From Vicingus serpentipes (lineage in GTDB: Bacteria; Bacteroidota; Bacteroidia; Flavobacteriales_E; Vicingaceae), in assembly GCA_024103385.1 (NCBI GenBank), contig JAGFIT010000061.1:1-61410 (forward strand): DNA of 61,410 nt. Direction: 5' to 3'. A program made the translations under genes and the position numbers. Under the pieces are notes generated by a model. That model ran no database searches and was not told where the DNA came from. It worked only from the letters and a program-made list of their open reading frames with translations. Positions 53,581 through 61,410 of the stretch are shown here, in pieces (the first letter of the stretch is position 1; each line of letters opens with the position of its first letter).

Positions 53581-54831
53581 ATGAAACACTTAACATATAT
53601 CCTATTCCCCTTAATACTACTTTCTTGTTCCCCAAACAAACCTAGTAGAGAAACGTTGATTTTATCCGAAGGCGCCTGGATTTTTAATTTCCACCTCACA
53701 ATGGAAAACGATATTCCTGTCGATGCCCAAATCACAAAAAGCAACAACTCTTACGAGATTATATTTACAAACGCCAGCGAAAAAATTAAATGTAAAAGCA
53801 TTAATGTTATAATTAAAAACAATACCATTAAAATCAATGACCCTTTTTTTAATACTTGGTTTGAAGCAAAAATTGTTTCTTCAACCAAAATGGAAGGCTT
53901 CTGGTACAAAGAAAATAAAGAGTATAAAATTCCTTTTACTGCCACCAACGATGATACAGAGAGATTTCCAAAACCTAAACCAACAGAAAAACCTTCTCTT
54001 AACATCACAGGAAAATGGGCAGTTGATTTTAGCAAAAATGATCCTGAAAATCATTACAAATCAGTTGGGTTGTTTCAACAAGATGGAGATCACTTAACAG
54101 GGACTTTTTTAACTGAAACTGGTGATTATCGTTATTTAGAAGGAAACATGTATGGTGAAAACTTTTATCTTTCCTGTTATGATGGCTCTCATTTATTTTT
54201 ATTTAAAGCGACACTTAAAAATGATACCTTAAAGGGTTGGTTTTGGTCCGGAAAACATTGGGAAGAACCATGGGAAGCTTATAGAAACGATGGCTTCGAA
54301 CTAACTCACCCTGACTCATTAACTTATCTTAAAGAAGGATATGATCAATTAGATTTCACTTTTCCTAACTTACAAGGAGAACAAGTTTCTTTAAGTGACA
54401 AAAAATACGAAAACAAAGTAGTTATCGTAAACGTTATGGGACCTTGGTGTCCAAATTGCAAAGATGAAACTGCCTATTTAACAGAACTGTACAATAAAAA
54501 TCATGCTTTAGGATTAGAAATTATTGCGCTGTCTTTTGATCGTTCAGATGATTTTGAAACAGCTAAAAACAATATCCTAAAATTAAAGAACTACTTTAAT
54601 TCTGATTATGATTTCTTAATTGCAGGAAAAGCCAGTAAAATTGAATCTGCTAAATCACTACCTATGTTAAATCATGTGATGTCTTACCCCACATCAATAT
54701 TTATTGACCGTAAAGGAAGTATTCGTAAAATAAGAACTGGATTTTATGGTCCTGGTACTGGTGATTATTACCTTCGGTATGTAGAGCAAACCAATGATTT
54801 TATTGCAAAATTACTTGCTGAAGGAGAATAG
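53581..54831 (+). CDS. Lipoprotein with C-terminal TlpA/ResA-like thioredoxin domain
   Basis: Start chosen at ATG 53581, which gives a lipoprotein signal (MKHLTYILFPLILLSCSPN, lipidated at Cys16); an earlier in-frame start at 53479 would overlap plsC. The 416-residue protein has a beta-rich part of about 240 residues with repeated elements (EGFWYKENKEYKI and LKGWFWSGKHWEEP), then a thioredoxin fold (about 265-416) with the redox motif WCPNC in VMGPWCPNCKDETAYL and the cis-Pro region SYPTSIFIDRKG. It should reduce disulfides at the membrane facing the periplasm. Confidence 0.9.
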   Translation: MKHLTYILFPLILLSCSPNKPSRETLILSEGAWIFNFHLTMENDIPVDAQITKSNNSYEIIFTNASEKIKCKSINVIIKNNTIKINDPFFNTWFEAKIVSSTKMEGFWYKENKEYKIPFTATNDDTERFPKPKPTEKPSLNITGKWAVDFSKNDPENHYKSVGLFQQDGDHLTGTFLTETGDYRYLEGNMYGENFYLSCYDGSHLFLFKATLKNDTLKGWFWSGKHWEEPWEAYRNDGFELTHPDSLTYLKEGYDQLDFTFPNLQGEQVSLSDKKYENKVVIVNVMGPWCPNCKDETAYLTELYNKNHALGLEIIALSFDRSDDFETAKNNILKLKNYFNSDYDFLIAGKASKIESAKSLPMLNHVMSYPTSIFIDRKGSIRKIRTGFYGPGTGDYYLRYVEQTNDFIAKLLAEGE

Positions 54832-54834
54832 TAA

Positions 54835-55827
54835 TTAAAAATTAATAGTAAGTGCTAACGCTTCCAGTTCTCTAATAAATTCTCTTTTATCAAACTTAGG
54901 AGCATAAACGTACCCATCTATTGTGATCACTCTGTTTAACTGTGTATCTACCATCGTGTAACTAATAAATGGCCCTCCCATAAAATCACCTTTCATGTGC
55001 CATAACCCTCTTAATTCTTTCACATAAATTCCTTTCCAATTAATCTCTTTTTCTCTAGGTACATATTCCAAATAAGTTTGCATATACGAGTTTTCAACTC
55101 CTCCTATAACATTTACTTTTGTTATTTCATTCCTTTTTTTCACTAAACTATTTATCTCAAAAGTACTATCACTAGTATATGGATAAGTATAAATTAGTAT
55201 CCCCTGACTGACTTCGTGTTCTCCTACCTTTTTATCTTTTCTTAACCATATAAAATTGTTGGTTTCTTTAGCGGTGGTATATAAATCATCAATGCTAATT
55301 TTTAGTTTATACTTTTTTTCTAGCTTTTTTGCATTATTACTATTTGCATTCAACTGATATTTAGCTTGCAGTCGATTTATTTCTTGGTGATTGAAATAAT
55401 CCAATAATGCTACTCCATTTTTTTGAATGGTTTCTGCAGCAATTTTATCATTAGGAGCAGTAATGGTAATCAGTATTTGCGTTTTAGCCCAAACATTTTC
55501 CCTAACCTCAATTTTAATTTTTTCTTCAGGATCAATTTTTACCATAATGATGTTTCTCATAGTATGGAAAATTCGAGCAAATGCGTAATGAGGTATCTTG
55601 ATAATATTAAACAATGCTTCTCGCTGCGGTAAACCCTCTTGTTCTTTTGAAAAAACAGCCTGTATTTCTTTGCCAGTTTGATTGTTCCAATAGACGGAAT
55701 CTACTACCACCAATAAATCTCCTGACTTTCCAGAAATACTGGGGAGTACTCGTTCGTTCAAATCATCACATGAAACAAATCCACCAACAATAAGCAATAA
55801 ATATATGAGTCGCTGTATTTTTTTCAT
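54835..55827 (-). CDS. DUF4837-family lipoprotein
   Basis: A lipoprotein signal (LLIVGGFVSCDD, lipidated near residue 20) is followed by LPSISGKSGDLLVVVDSVYWNNQTGKEIQAVFS, the characteristic start of DUF4837. The 330-residue protein has many short strands and ends with YTMVDTQLNRVITIDGYVYAPKFDKREFIRELEALALT. The function is unknown; the family is almost confined to Bacteroidota. It lies eight bases after the LysM transglycosylase gene on the same strand, suggesting joint work on the cell wall. Confidence 0.85.
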   Translation of the reverse strand: MKKIQRLIYLLLIVGGFVSCDDLNERVLPSISGKSGDLLVVVDSVYWNNQTGKEIQAVFSKEQEGLPQREALFNIIKIPHYAFARIFHTMRNIIMVKIDPEEKIKIEVRENVWAKTQILITITAPNDKIAAETIQKNGVALLDYFNHQEINRLQAKYQLNANSNNAKKLEKKYKLKISIDDLYTTAKETNNFIWLRKDKKVGEHEVSQGILIYTYPYTSDSTFEINSLVKKRNEITKVNVIGGVENSYMQTYLEYVPREKEINWKGIYVKELRGLWHMKGDFMGGPFISYTMVDTQLNRVITIDGYVYAPKFDKREFIRELEALALTINF

Positions 55828-55835
55828 CTATTCCA

Positions 55836-57335
55836 TTAACCTATAGATTTGATTTTAATTTTAGTTCCTAACTTTAGATTTTTAAAATCAACGTCTTTAT
55901 TTAGTTCCTGCAATTGTTCAACGCTAACTCCTTCATATTTATTGGCAATATCCCATAAATTATCTCCTTGCTGGATGGTATAATAAATGTGTTTCCCATC
56001 CGTAGCATTTTTATCCTGTACTTTTTCTCTCTCTACTTCTGCCTTCTTTTTGTTTTGAACTGCATAACTCGGTTTTGCATATAGGTATAACTTCTGTCCT
56101 ATGCTTAATCGGTCACTATGTAAATTATTCCAATCTTTGATTTGACTAACTCGACAATGGTATCTATTGGCTATTTTTCCTAATACATCTCCACTTTTTA
56201 CAGTATAAACAATAGCATCTCCATGATTTGAAGGAGCTATCACTTTATTTTGTGCAACTGCTATACTATCTTTAATATCTTGAGTGGTTTTACGCGCATA
56301 AATAGCTTCCTCATTAGCTAAAAAATCTCCTATTTTTTCAACTGGCAAGCACAGTGTATTCGCTTTTCCTGAATTGGGTATAAAGTTTTGCTTATAAGTA
56401 GGATTGAGGTATTCAATGTATTCTAAAGGAATATCTAATGCCTCGGAAATCTGAGCAAAAGAGATATGGTCTGCCACACCAACGGTATCCGTCTTAAAAC
56501 AAGCAACATCTGGTACAACAGGGTAAATGTTATGCTCTGCAGCATAATTCATGATATAATTCACAGCCATAAATGCAGGAACATACCCTCTTGTTTCACG
56601 AGGTAAAAAAGCGCGTATTTCCCAATAAGACGTTTTACCTCCAGCACGTCTAATTGCTTTATTCACATTTCCTGGTCCACAATTGTATGCAGCTAAAGCT
56701 AAATCCCAATCGTTGTACATGGAGTGCAGTTTTTTCAAATATTGACAAGCTGCATCCGTTGATTTATAAATATCACTTCGCTCATCATAGTAGGAGGTCA
56801 CTTCTAGCCCATACATTTTACCTGTTCTGTACATAAACTGCCATAGTCCTGTCGCTCCTACTCGTGATTTTGCTTTAGGATTCAACGCTGACTCAACTAT
56901 TGGTAAATATTTTAACTCTAAGGGAAGGTTGTATTTATCTAAATTTTCTTCAAATAAAGGGAAATAAATTGGTGCTAACCCCAGCATTTTTGCTGTAGTC
57001 TTTTTTCTCCTTTTAGCATATAAATTAATATATCCTGTTATGTGGTTATTATACACCAAACTAAAAGGTGAATTCACATTTAGTTCTTTAAATCGAGTAG
57101 CATAAGTAGCACTATCAAATGATGGAACAGAATCTTTGTGGTAATTATATACGTTTAATTCGTTCACATTATCATTAAATCCTAAACTTTCAAAATAGCC
57201 TGTAGCCATCATACTATCAATCATCGCTAACACAGGATCATCATCTACTATTGTTTGTATAGAAGTGTCCACATCTTGTTGTGCGGAAAGGAGCTTTGAA
57301 AAAAGTAGAACTAAAAATAAAAATCTGATTTTCAT
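55836..57335 (-). CDS. Membrane-bound lytic transglycosylase with LysM repeats (MltD-like)
   Basis: Start chosen at ATG 57335 (MKIRFLFLVLLFSKLLSAQ, a signal peptide); an upstream TTG at 57350 is unlikely. The 499-residue protein has a lytic transglycosylase SLT domain (about 115-280) with the catalytic Glu in LPIVESALNPKAKSRVGATGLWQFM and the YNCGPGNVNKAI motif. Two LysM peptidoglycan-binding repeats are near the C-terminus (YTVKSGDVLGKIANRYHC and YTIQQGDNLWDIANKYEG). It cleaves glycan strands in wall turnover. Confidence 0.93.
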   Translation of the reverse strand: MKIRFLFLVLLFSKLLSAQQDVDTSIQTIVDDDPVLAMIDSMMATGYFESLGFNDNVNELNVYNYHKDSVPSFDSATYATRFKELNVNSPFSLVYNNHITGYINLYAKRRKKTTAKMLGLAPIYFPLFEENLDKYNLPLELKYLPIVESALNPKAKSRVGATGLWQFMYRTGKMYGLEVTSYYDERSDIYKSTDAACQYLKKLHSMYNDWDLALAAYNCGPGNVNKAIRRAGGKTSYWEIRAFLPRETRGYVPAFMAVNYIMNYAAEHNIYPVVPDVACFKTDTVGVADHISFAQISEALDIPLEYIEYLNPTYKQNFIPNSGKANTLCLPVEKIGDFLANEEAIYARKTTQDIKDSIAVAQNKVIAPSNHGDAIVYTVKSGDVLGKIANRYHCRVSQIKDWNNLHSDRLSIGQKLYLYAKPSYAVQNKKKAEVEREKVQDKNATDGKHIYYTIQQGDNLWDIANKYEGVSVEQLQELNKDVDFKNLKLGTKIKIKSIG

Positions 57336-57465
57336 GCTATTATAACGCAAATTGATTGTTTAGTATTATCCTTTAAGAAAATGAAACTCTTAAGTTCTTT
57401 TTTAAAGAACTTTTTTGAAATTGATTCTAAAAAACCCTTGTTTTTTCAGAAAAACAAATCAATAC

Positions 57466-57657
57466 TTATTTTAATTTTTCTTGGTCTTTATCCTCAGCCG
57501 TTTTTTCCCCTTCTTTCATTCCATCTTTAAATTCCTTAATTCCAGAACCCATTCCTCTCATTAATTGAGGAATTTTTTTTGCCCCAAACAATAATACAAT
57601 AATCAAAACAATGATAATTATTTCTGTTTGCCCTAAAAACAATAATGCTGTATCCAT
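57466..57657 (-). CDS. tatA: Twin-arginine translocase subunit TatA/E
   Basis: The 63-residue protein has one N-terminal hydrophobic helix ([25 protein letters not shown]) followed by the FGxxKxP-type hinge and an amphipathic helix ([20 protein letters not shown]), the classical TatA layout. Its length equals that of minimal TatA. tatC is not in the window. It is separated from neighbours by modest gaps and is probably transcribed alone. Confidence 0.93.
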   Translation of the reverse strand: MDTALLFLGQTEIIIIVLIIVLLFGAKKIPQLMRGMGSGIKEFKDGMKEGEKTAEDKDQEKLK

Positions 57658-57704
57658 CTTTTTTAATTTGATAAGTTGCTGGTAAAGTTACAAAAGATTT
57701 TGTG

Positions 57705-58649
57705 CTACTTTACCTCTATCTTATTATTTATTTCATGGGAAAGATGAATTTCTGTATTCACTTTTTTAATCAGGTAAAAAAGACCAACTGACAGCAACCC
57801 ACTTAGTATATAGTAAAATACTTTATGCTCATCATCACCAAAAACAGCCACCTCCGCATCTTTCATCATCTCAGGATAGAGGTAACTCAAAACAACTACA
57901 CTCCCATTATTAATGAAATGACCGAGAATGGGCAACCATAATGATTTTGACCATACCAACAAATAACCAAAAATTAAACCTAACAGCATCCTGGGAAAAA
58001 ACCCATAAAACTGCATGTGCAAAGCACTAAACAAGATAGCCGTAATCCAAATTCCCCAATGGATATTTTTTGTCCACTGCACAAATATTTTTTGCAACAC
58101 TCCTCTAAACAACAGTTCTTCTCCAATAGCTGGAACTACGGCAACAATTAATAAAACATAAAACAAACTTCCTAATCCATCAAAAGTTAAAAAGGCTTTG
58201 GTTAATGCTGCTGCATTTTCCTCTGATTGCTTCATCCATAATTCTAACCCATTCAAAAATTCTGGTAAAGCTAGATTAGAATTTAACTCTATCAACCACG
58301 ACATAAAAGGAGTAGAAACAAACATCAACAGCACCAATAACAAGTAGTTAATTGGCGTTGTTATTCTTTTTAAACTCAGTTGTTGAATAGGGTGTTTACT
58401 CACGATAAACGAATAGACTATTGGCGGCACTAAAAACAAACCTATTGTACTCAACAATTGAAAAAACTTTAAGCCTGCTATCATGTTCGGGTCATTATAA
58501 TCGTAGAAGCTATGTAAATCAATCCCATAAAAAACAATCGTTAAAACAATTCCTACAATAGAAAAAAGTATTACTGAACCCAAACATAAGCTTATAATAA
58601 GAAGAAGCTGTAAAAACGGTTTGTTTGCAATTTCTGCTCTAGATGCCAT
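57705..58649 (-). CDS. CPBP-family intramembrane glutamic endopeptidase
   Basis: The 314-residue integral membrane protein has eight or so hydrophobic helices. The catalytic motif EELLFRGVLQ (EExxxR) is near residue 175 and the second motif ALHMQFYGFFPRMLLGLIFG near 210, both standard for CPBP (CAAX/Abi) proteases. The ending is a short charged tail. Members process prenylated or bacteriocin-type peptides or act in envelope regulation; the client here is unknown. It is divergent from the dus gene. Confidence 0.9.
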   Translation of the reverse strand: MASRAEIANKPFLQLLLIISLCLGSVILFSIVGIVLTIVFYGIDLHSFYDYNDPNMIAGLKFFQLLSTIGLFLVPPIVYSFIVSKHPIQQLSLKRITTPINYLLLVLLMFVSTPFMSWLIELNSNLALPEFLNGLELWMKQSEENAAALTKAFLTFDGLGSLFYVLLIVAVVPAIGEELLFRGVLQKIFVQWTKNIHWGIWITAILFSALHMQFYGFFPRMLLGLIFGYLLVWSKSLWLPILGHFINNGSVVVLSYLYPEMMKDAEVAVFGDDEHKVFYYILSGLLSVGLFYLIKKVNTEIHLSHEINNKIEVK

Positions 58650-58675
58650 ATTATTGTACTAATTTTACATTTTAA

Positions 58676-59653
58676 ATGGTAAAGATAGGAAATATCGAGT
58701 TGGGAGAATTCCCTTTGTTACTTGCTCCAATGGAAGATGTAAGTGACCCTCCTTTTCGTGCTTTATGCAAAGAAAACGGAGCAGATTTGATGTACACCGA
58801 ATTTATTTCTTCAGAAGGATTAATTAGAGATGCTGCTAAAAGTGTGCAAAAACTCGACATCTTTGAGTATGAACGCCCCATTGGGATTCAAATTTTTGGA
58901 AGCGATATCGAGTCCATGAAAAAAGCTACCGAAGTCACCGCTCAAGCCAACCCAGACATTATTGATATCAATTATGGCTGCCCTGTAAAAAAAGTAGCCT
59001 GCAAAGGCGCTGGTGCCGGAATTTTACAAGATATTCCAAAAATGGTGGAGATGACTGAAGCCATTGTAAAATCTACTAATTTACCTGTTACTGTTAAAAC
59101 GCGTTTGGGCTGGAATGACGATACCAAATACATTGTAGAAGTTGCTGAACGCTTACAAGATGTGGGGATTAAAGCGATATCCATACACGGAAGAACCCGA
59201 AAACAAATGTATAAAGGAGCCGCTGATTGGACGTTAATTGGAGAAGTGAAGAACAATCCTCGCATGCACATTCCTGTGTTTGGAAATGGAGATATTGATA
59301 CTCCTGAAAAAGCATTGGCTATGAAAAATACCTATGGAGTAGATGGCGTAATGATTGGAAGAGCAAGTATTGGTTATCCATGGATATTTAATGAGATAAA
59401 ACATTTTTTAAACACAGGAGAGCATTTAGCTCCTCCAACTATACAGGATCGAATAAATGCTGCTCAAAGACATTTAGAAATGTCTGTAAAATGGAAAGGA
59501 GAAACATTAGGAGTACTAGAAATGCGAAGACATTATGCTAATTATTTTAGAGACATCCCTCATTTTAAAGATCACCGCATGAAACTGGTTACCGAAAATA
59601 AAGCGGAAGCCGTTTTTGAAACTTTGGATGAAATTAGAACTGTTTTTGTTTGA
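58676..59653 (+). CDS. dusB: tRNA-dihydrouridine synthase
   Basis: This FMN enzyme reduces uridine in tRNA. The 325-residue protein has PLLLAPMEDVSDPPFRALCKENGADLMYTEFIS at the start, the catalytic Cys in DINYGCPVKKVACKGAGAGIL, ISIHGRTRKQMYKGAADW, and GNGDIDTPEKAL. The pattern NYGCPV(x)K fits the DusB branch. Start ATG 58676 gives the normal N-terminus. There is no close downstream partner on the same strand. Confidence 0.93.
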   Translation: MVKIGNIELGEFPLLLAPMEDVSDPPFRALCKENGADLMYTEFISSEGLIRDAAKSVQKLDIFEYERPIGIQIFGSDIESMKKATEVTAQANPDIIDINYGCPVKKVACKGAGAGILQDIPKMVEMTEAIVKSTNLPVTVKTRLGWNDDTKYIVEVAERLQDVGIKAISIHGRTRKQMYKGAADWTLIGEVKNNPRMHIPVFGNGDIDTPEKALAMKNTYGVDGVMIGRASIGYPWIFNEIKHFLNTGEHLAPPTIQDRINAAQRHLEMSVKWKGETLGVLEMRRHYANYFRDIPHFKDHRMKLVTENKAEAVFETLDEIRTVFV

Positions 59654-59686
59654 TTTTCTATATTAAATTATACCGTTATTTAATGG

Positions 59687-60687
59687 TTATTGTTTTAGTA
59701 TCAATAATTTTTCGGTATGTACTACTTGTTCATCTACTATTACCTTGTATAGGTATATTCCATTTTCATAATCAATTAAATTAAGCTTCAACATATTATT
59801 CGTCCCAGAAGTTAGCGGAAATGAAGCTTTTAATTTTCCGGTTACATCTACTATTTGCAACACGCCTTTTTCATCAACCCCCAAACTGTATTCGAAGAAC
59901 ATGTTGCCATTACTAGGATTAGGGTAAACTTTAATTTTATTCTCATTTCTTCTTTCGGCAATGCCTACAACACTATCTATTAATGTAACTGAAACATCGT
60001 CTACAAAATAATATGAAAATGAACTCCATCCACCATTAAGATTTACTTTTGAAGTAGCACTATCATTGTTAAAATTACCAATGGTTATAAATTGCTCCCC
60101 ACCTTTAGCTACCAATGTGTCTTGTATTTTGATCCAGTTTAACGTATCACTTATTATCCCATTCTTGTTGATGATTTGTGGGGAATGAGGTAATACATAA
60201 TAGTCATTTCTTAATACGCTATCAGCAGAAAAATATACCCCAATGGCATCTATAGCAAAACCCGAAACCTCTGCTAAATTCACATAAAAACTGACCAAAT
60301 ACCTGTAATTCAGTTTTAATGAATCGGTTAATTTAATTTCAAGATACTCCCGAAATTCAGGATTTAAACTTCCAAATAAAATAATTCCTCCGTATGCTCC
60401 ACCGGTTCTGGCATCCTGATAACCGTCTTGGTTTACAGGAACTCCCACAATCGAAGTCGCACATTGGTTAAAATAATCCGTAGTACTAGTCATGTTTTGC
60501 TCAGGTTGAAACCAGGGAACTGCTTTAATAATTTGACCACCACCGTTAGGACAAACAGAGTAGTTCTCAAAGCTCCAATTGGGAATAAGGTTTTGCGAAG
60601 TAGCACAAAAAACCATCAATAACAAACTAACAATTATGAAAAAACCATCAATAACAAACTAACAATTATGAAGATACGATGTAACAT
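59687..60687 (-). pseudogene. T9SS-sorted cargo protein with signal peptide broken by a 32-bp tandem duplication
   Basis: The reading frame 59687-60625 encodes a secreted domain (NLIPNWSFENYSVCPNGGGQ, TTDYFNQCATSIVGVPVNQDGYQDARTGGAYGGI, then YREYLEI-like strands) and a type A T9SS sorting domain (KVYPNPSNGNMFFEYSL, final KLLILKQ). Its true start should be ATG 60687, giving MLHRIFIIVSLLLMVFCATS as a perfect signal peptide, but a 32-base tandem copy (60607-60638 and 60639-60670) shifts the frame and brings TAA. With one copy the frame would be intact. As it stands only a truncated signal from TTG or ATG near 60625 is possible. It has a paralogue immediately upstream. Confidence 0.8.
60607..60670. 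repeat. Perfect 32-bp tandem direct repeat
   Basis: Two identical, adjacent 32-base units (60607-60638 and 60639-60670), each running from an A6 run and CCATCAATAAC to CTAACAATTATG. It lies inside the signal-peptide codons of the T9SS cargo gene on the minus strand. Because 32 is not a multiple of three, gain or loss of a unit switches the frame. Confidence 0.98.
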
Positions 60688-60740
60688 AAAATCAAGATAC
60701 GAAAAAGCATCGACAAAGTTTTATTATCAAAACCTTTGAT

Positions 60741-61410
60741 TTAATGAGATATAATCAACTTCCCCGAAGAAACCACTTCTTGTTTAATTTTAAAGTGATA
60801 AAAATAGACACCCGCAGGTTGTTGAAGTATTAGTTGGGTGTTTATTCCTCGAATGGGAATATTTTCCACTTGTTCACCCAGAACGTTATAAATAATCAAT
60901 GCACTTGCTTCATGGGGTGCTTTACTCAATGACATAGTGATAGCGCCTTTTGTAGGATTGGGGTATATGATAGTTGTATTTTCATTTCTTTTTTCCGCAA
61001 TGCCCACAATACTATCTATTAAAGTAACCGAAACGTCATCTATAAAATAATAACCTCCTCCTAAGCTTCCTCCTACATCAATTACAGAAGTTTGGTTATC
61101 AGAAGAAAAATTACCAATAATGAGATATTTTTCTCCTCCGTTAGCGATTAGGGTATCTGAAATTTTTTGCCAACTTGTATCTGTAACAAAGTTTGAACCA
61201 CTACTTACTTGAGGAGAAAGGGATAAATACTCTAATGATGCACTTATAACACTATCATTAGAAAAATAAATACCTAAAGAATCTATTGCATATTTTGAAC
61301 TTTTAGTCAGAGCCACATATAAACTAACATAATACTTGCTATTTGCAATAAGAGAATCTTTTAATGAAACTTGAAGGTATTCTCTTTGATCGACTTGTAA
61401 ATAAGTATAT
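60741..61410 (-). CDS. T9SS-sorted cargo protein, paralogue of the preceding gene (partial)
   Basis: This gene continues beyond the window end; the frame is open through 61410 (for example REYLQVSLKDSLIANSKYYVSLYVALTKSSKYAIDSLGIYFSND). The visible part matches the second half of the protein at 59687, with identical landmarks such as YYFIDDVSVTLIDSIVGIAEKRNEN. It ends with a type A sorting domain (IIYPNPTKGAITMSL, QPAGVYFYHFKIK, KLIISH). The two genes are tandem duplicates. An apparent start at 61316 (GTG) is an artefact of the missing 5' end. Confidence 0.85.
   Translation of the reverse strand, partial: YTYLQVDQREYLQVSLKDSLIANSKYYVSLYVALTKSSKYAIDSLGIYFSNDSVISASLEYLSLSPQVSSGSNFVTDTSWQKISDTLIANGGEKYLIIGNFSSDNQTSVIDVGGSLGGGYYFIDDVSVTLIDSIVGIAEKRNENTTIIYPNPTKGAITMSLSKAPHEASALIIYNVLGEQVENIPIRGINTQLILQQPAGVYFYHFKIKQEVVSSGKLIISH

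Noticed and set aside
57392..57416. AAGTTCTTT/AAAGAACTT hairpin followed by six T on the plus strand
   Set aside because: Both neighbours are on the minus strand, so there is no plus-strand transcript for it to end; it may be chance or stop antisense RNA.
60741..61316. Start of the last gene at 61316
   Set aside because: The frame continues without a stop to the window end and matches the upstream part of its paralogue, so the gene is truncated by the window, not begun there.
1..61410. CRISPR arrays, rRNA genes, prophage or complete transposons
   Set aside because: I saw no regularly spaced repeats with unique spacers, no rRNA signatures, and no transposase, integrase or phage structural gene.

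Overview
This looks like a chromosomal segment of an AT-rich Bacteroidota, most likely a Flavobacteriales-type marine or aquatic bacterium. The evidence is: C-terminal type IX secretion (T9SS) sorting domains, BshA (bacillithiol), a methionine synthase split into two chains, RemB/Wzi-like gliding or surface proteins, DUF6089 and DUF4837 families, promoter -7 boxes of the TAnnTTTG type, and mostly absent Shine-Dalgarno sites. The species cannot be named from the sequence. Genes are tightly packed, and many convergent neighbours are separated by 0-8 bases or overlap at their stops.

Layout. 1-2.9 kb is a scarred accessory patch: IS21-like end iterons, a membrane-protein gene fragment, a secreted GH10 xylanase, and a CAT-anticodon tRNA (probably Ile2) followed by a ghost copy of its own 3' end plus terminator. 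3.0-5.3 kb is a methylthioribose-1-phosphate branch (HAD phosphatase, MtnA, class II aldolase). 5.3-5.7 kb is a methylmalonyl-CoA epimerase with an in-frame stop codon. 5.8-8.3 kb holds a secreted protein and asnS. 8.4-12.4 kb is a SAM-I riboswitch with a clear terminator/antiterminator driving split metH. 12.8-17.7 kb holds an OmpA-like protein, tsaB, pdxJ, a CBS protein and a BamA-like barrel. 17.8-25.7 kb is an envelope cluster: nadK, two DUF6089 barrels, uppS, bamA, two OmpH/Skp chaperones, murI.

25.7-35.6 kb is mostly minus strand: bshA, a HEAT-like protein, an operon with a WecA-type initiating glycosyltransferase between two RemB/Wzi-like barrels, a LEA14-like lipoprotein, an M20 dipeptidase and gpmI. 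35.7-41.5 kb has small proteins and then a polyamine operon (HAD, arginine decarboxylase, SET-domain protein, agmatinase, deoxyhypusine-synthase-like protein). 41.6-45 kb holds mscS, corA, an Lrp regulator, a poly-aspartate protein and a VOC protein. 45.0-48.1 kb is a two-gene unit: a GshB-like ATP-grasp ligase overlapping a large protein that joins an N-formylglutamate-amidohydrolase-like half to a DUF1704 (QEGLA/MATCAP-like) metallopeptidase half. 48-58.7 kb is housekeeping and envelope (thioesterase, M28 peptidase, alr, trpS, plsC, TlpA-like lipoprotein, DUF4837, LysM transglycosylase, tatA, CPBP protease). 58.7-61.4 kb is a dus gene and two tandem paralogous T9SS cargo genes; the first has its signal peptide broken by a perfect 32-bp tandem duplication, and the second runs off the window.

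Best candidates for something undescribed: (i) the ATP-grasp plus FGase-DUF1704 fusion pair in an organism that also encodes BshA, suggesting peptide-ligase/peptidase chemistry rather than glutathione synthesis; (ii) the SET methyltransferase inside a polyamine operon next to a deoxyhypusine-synthase homologue; (iii) the 32-bp duplication as a possible on/off switch of a surface protein; (iv) several promoter boxes so close to start codons that the mRNAs may be leaderless.
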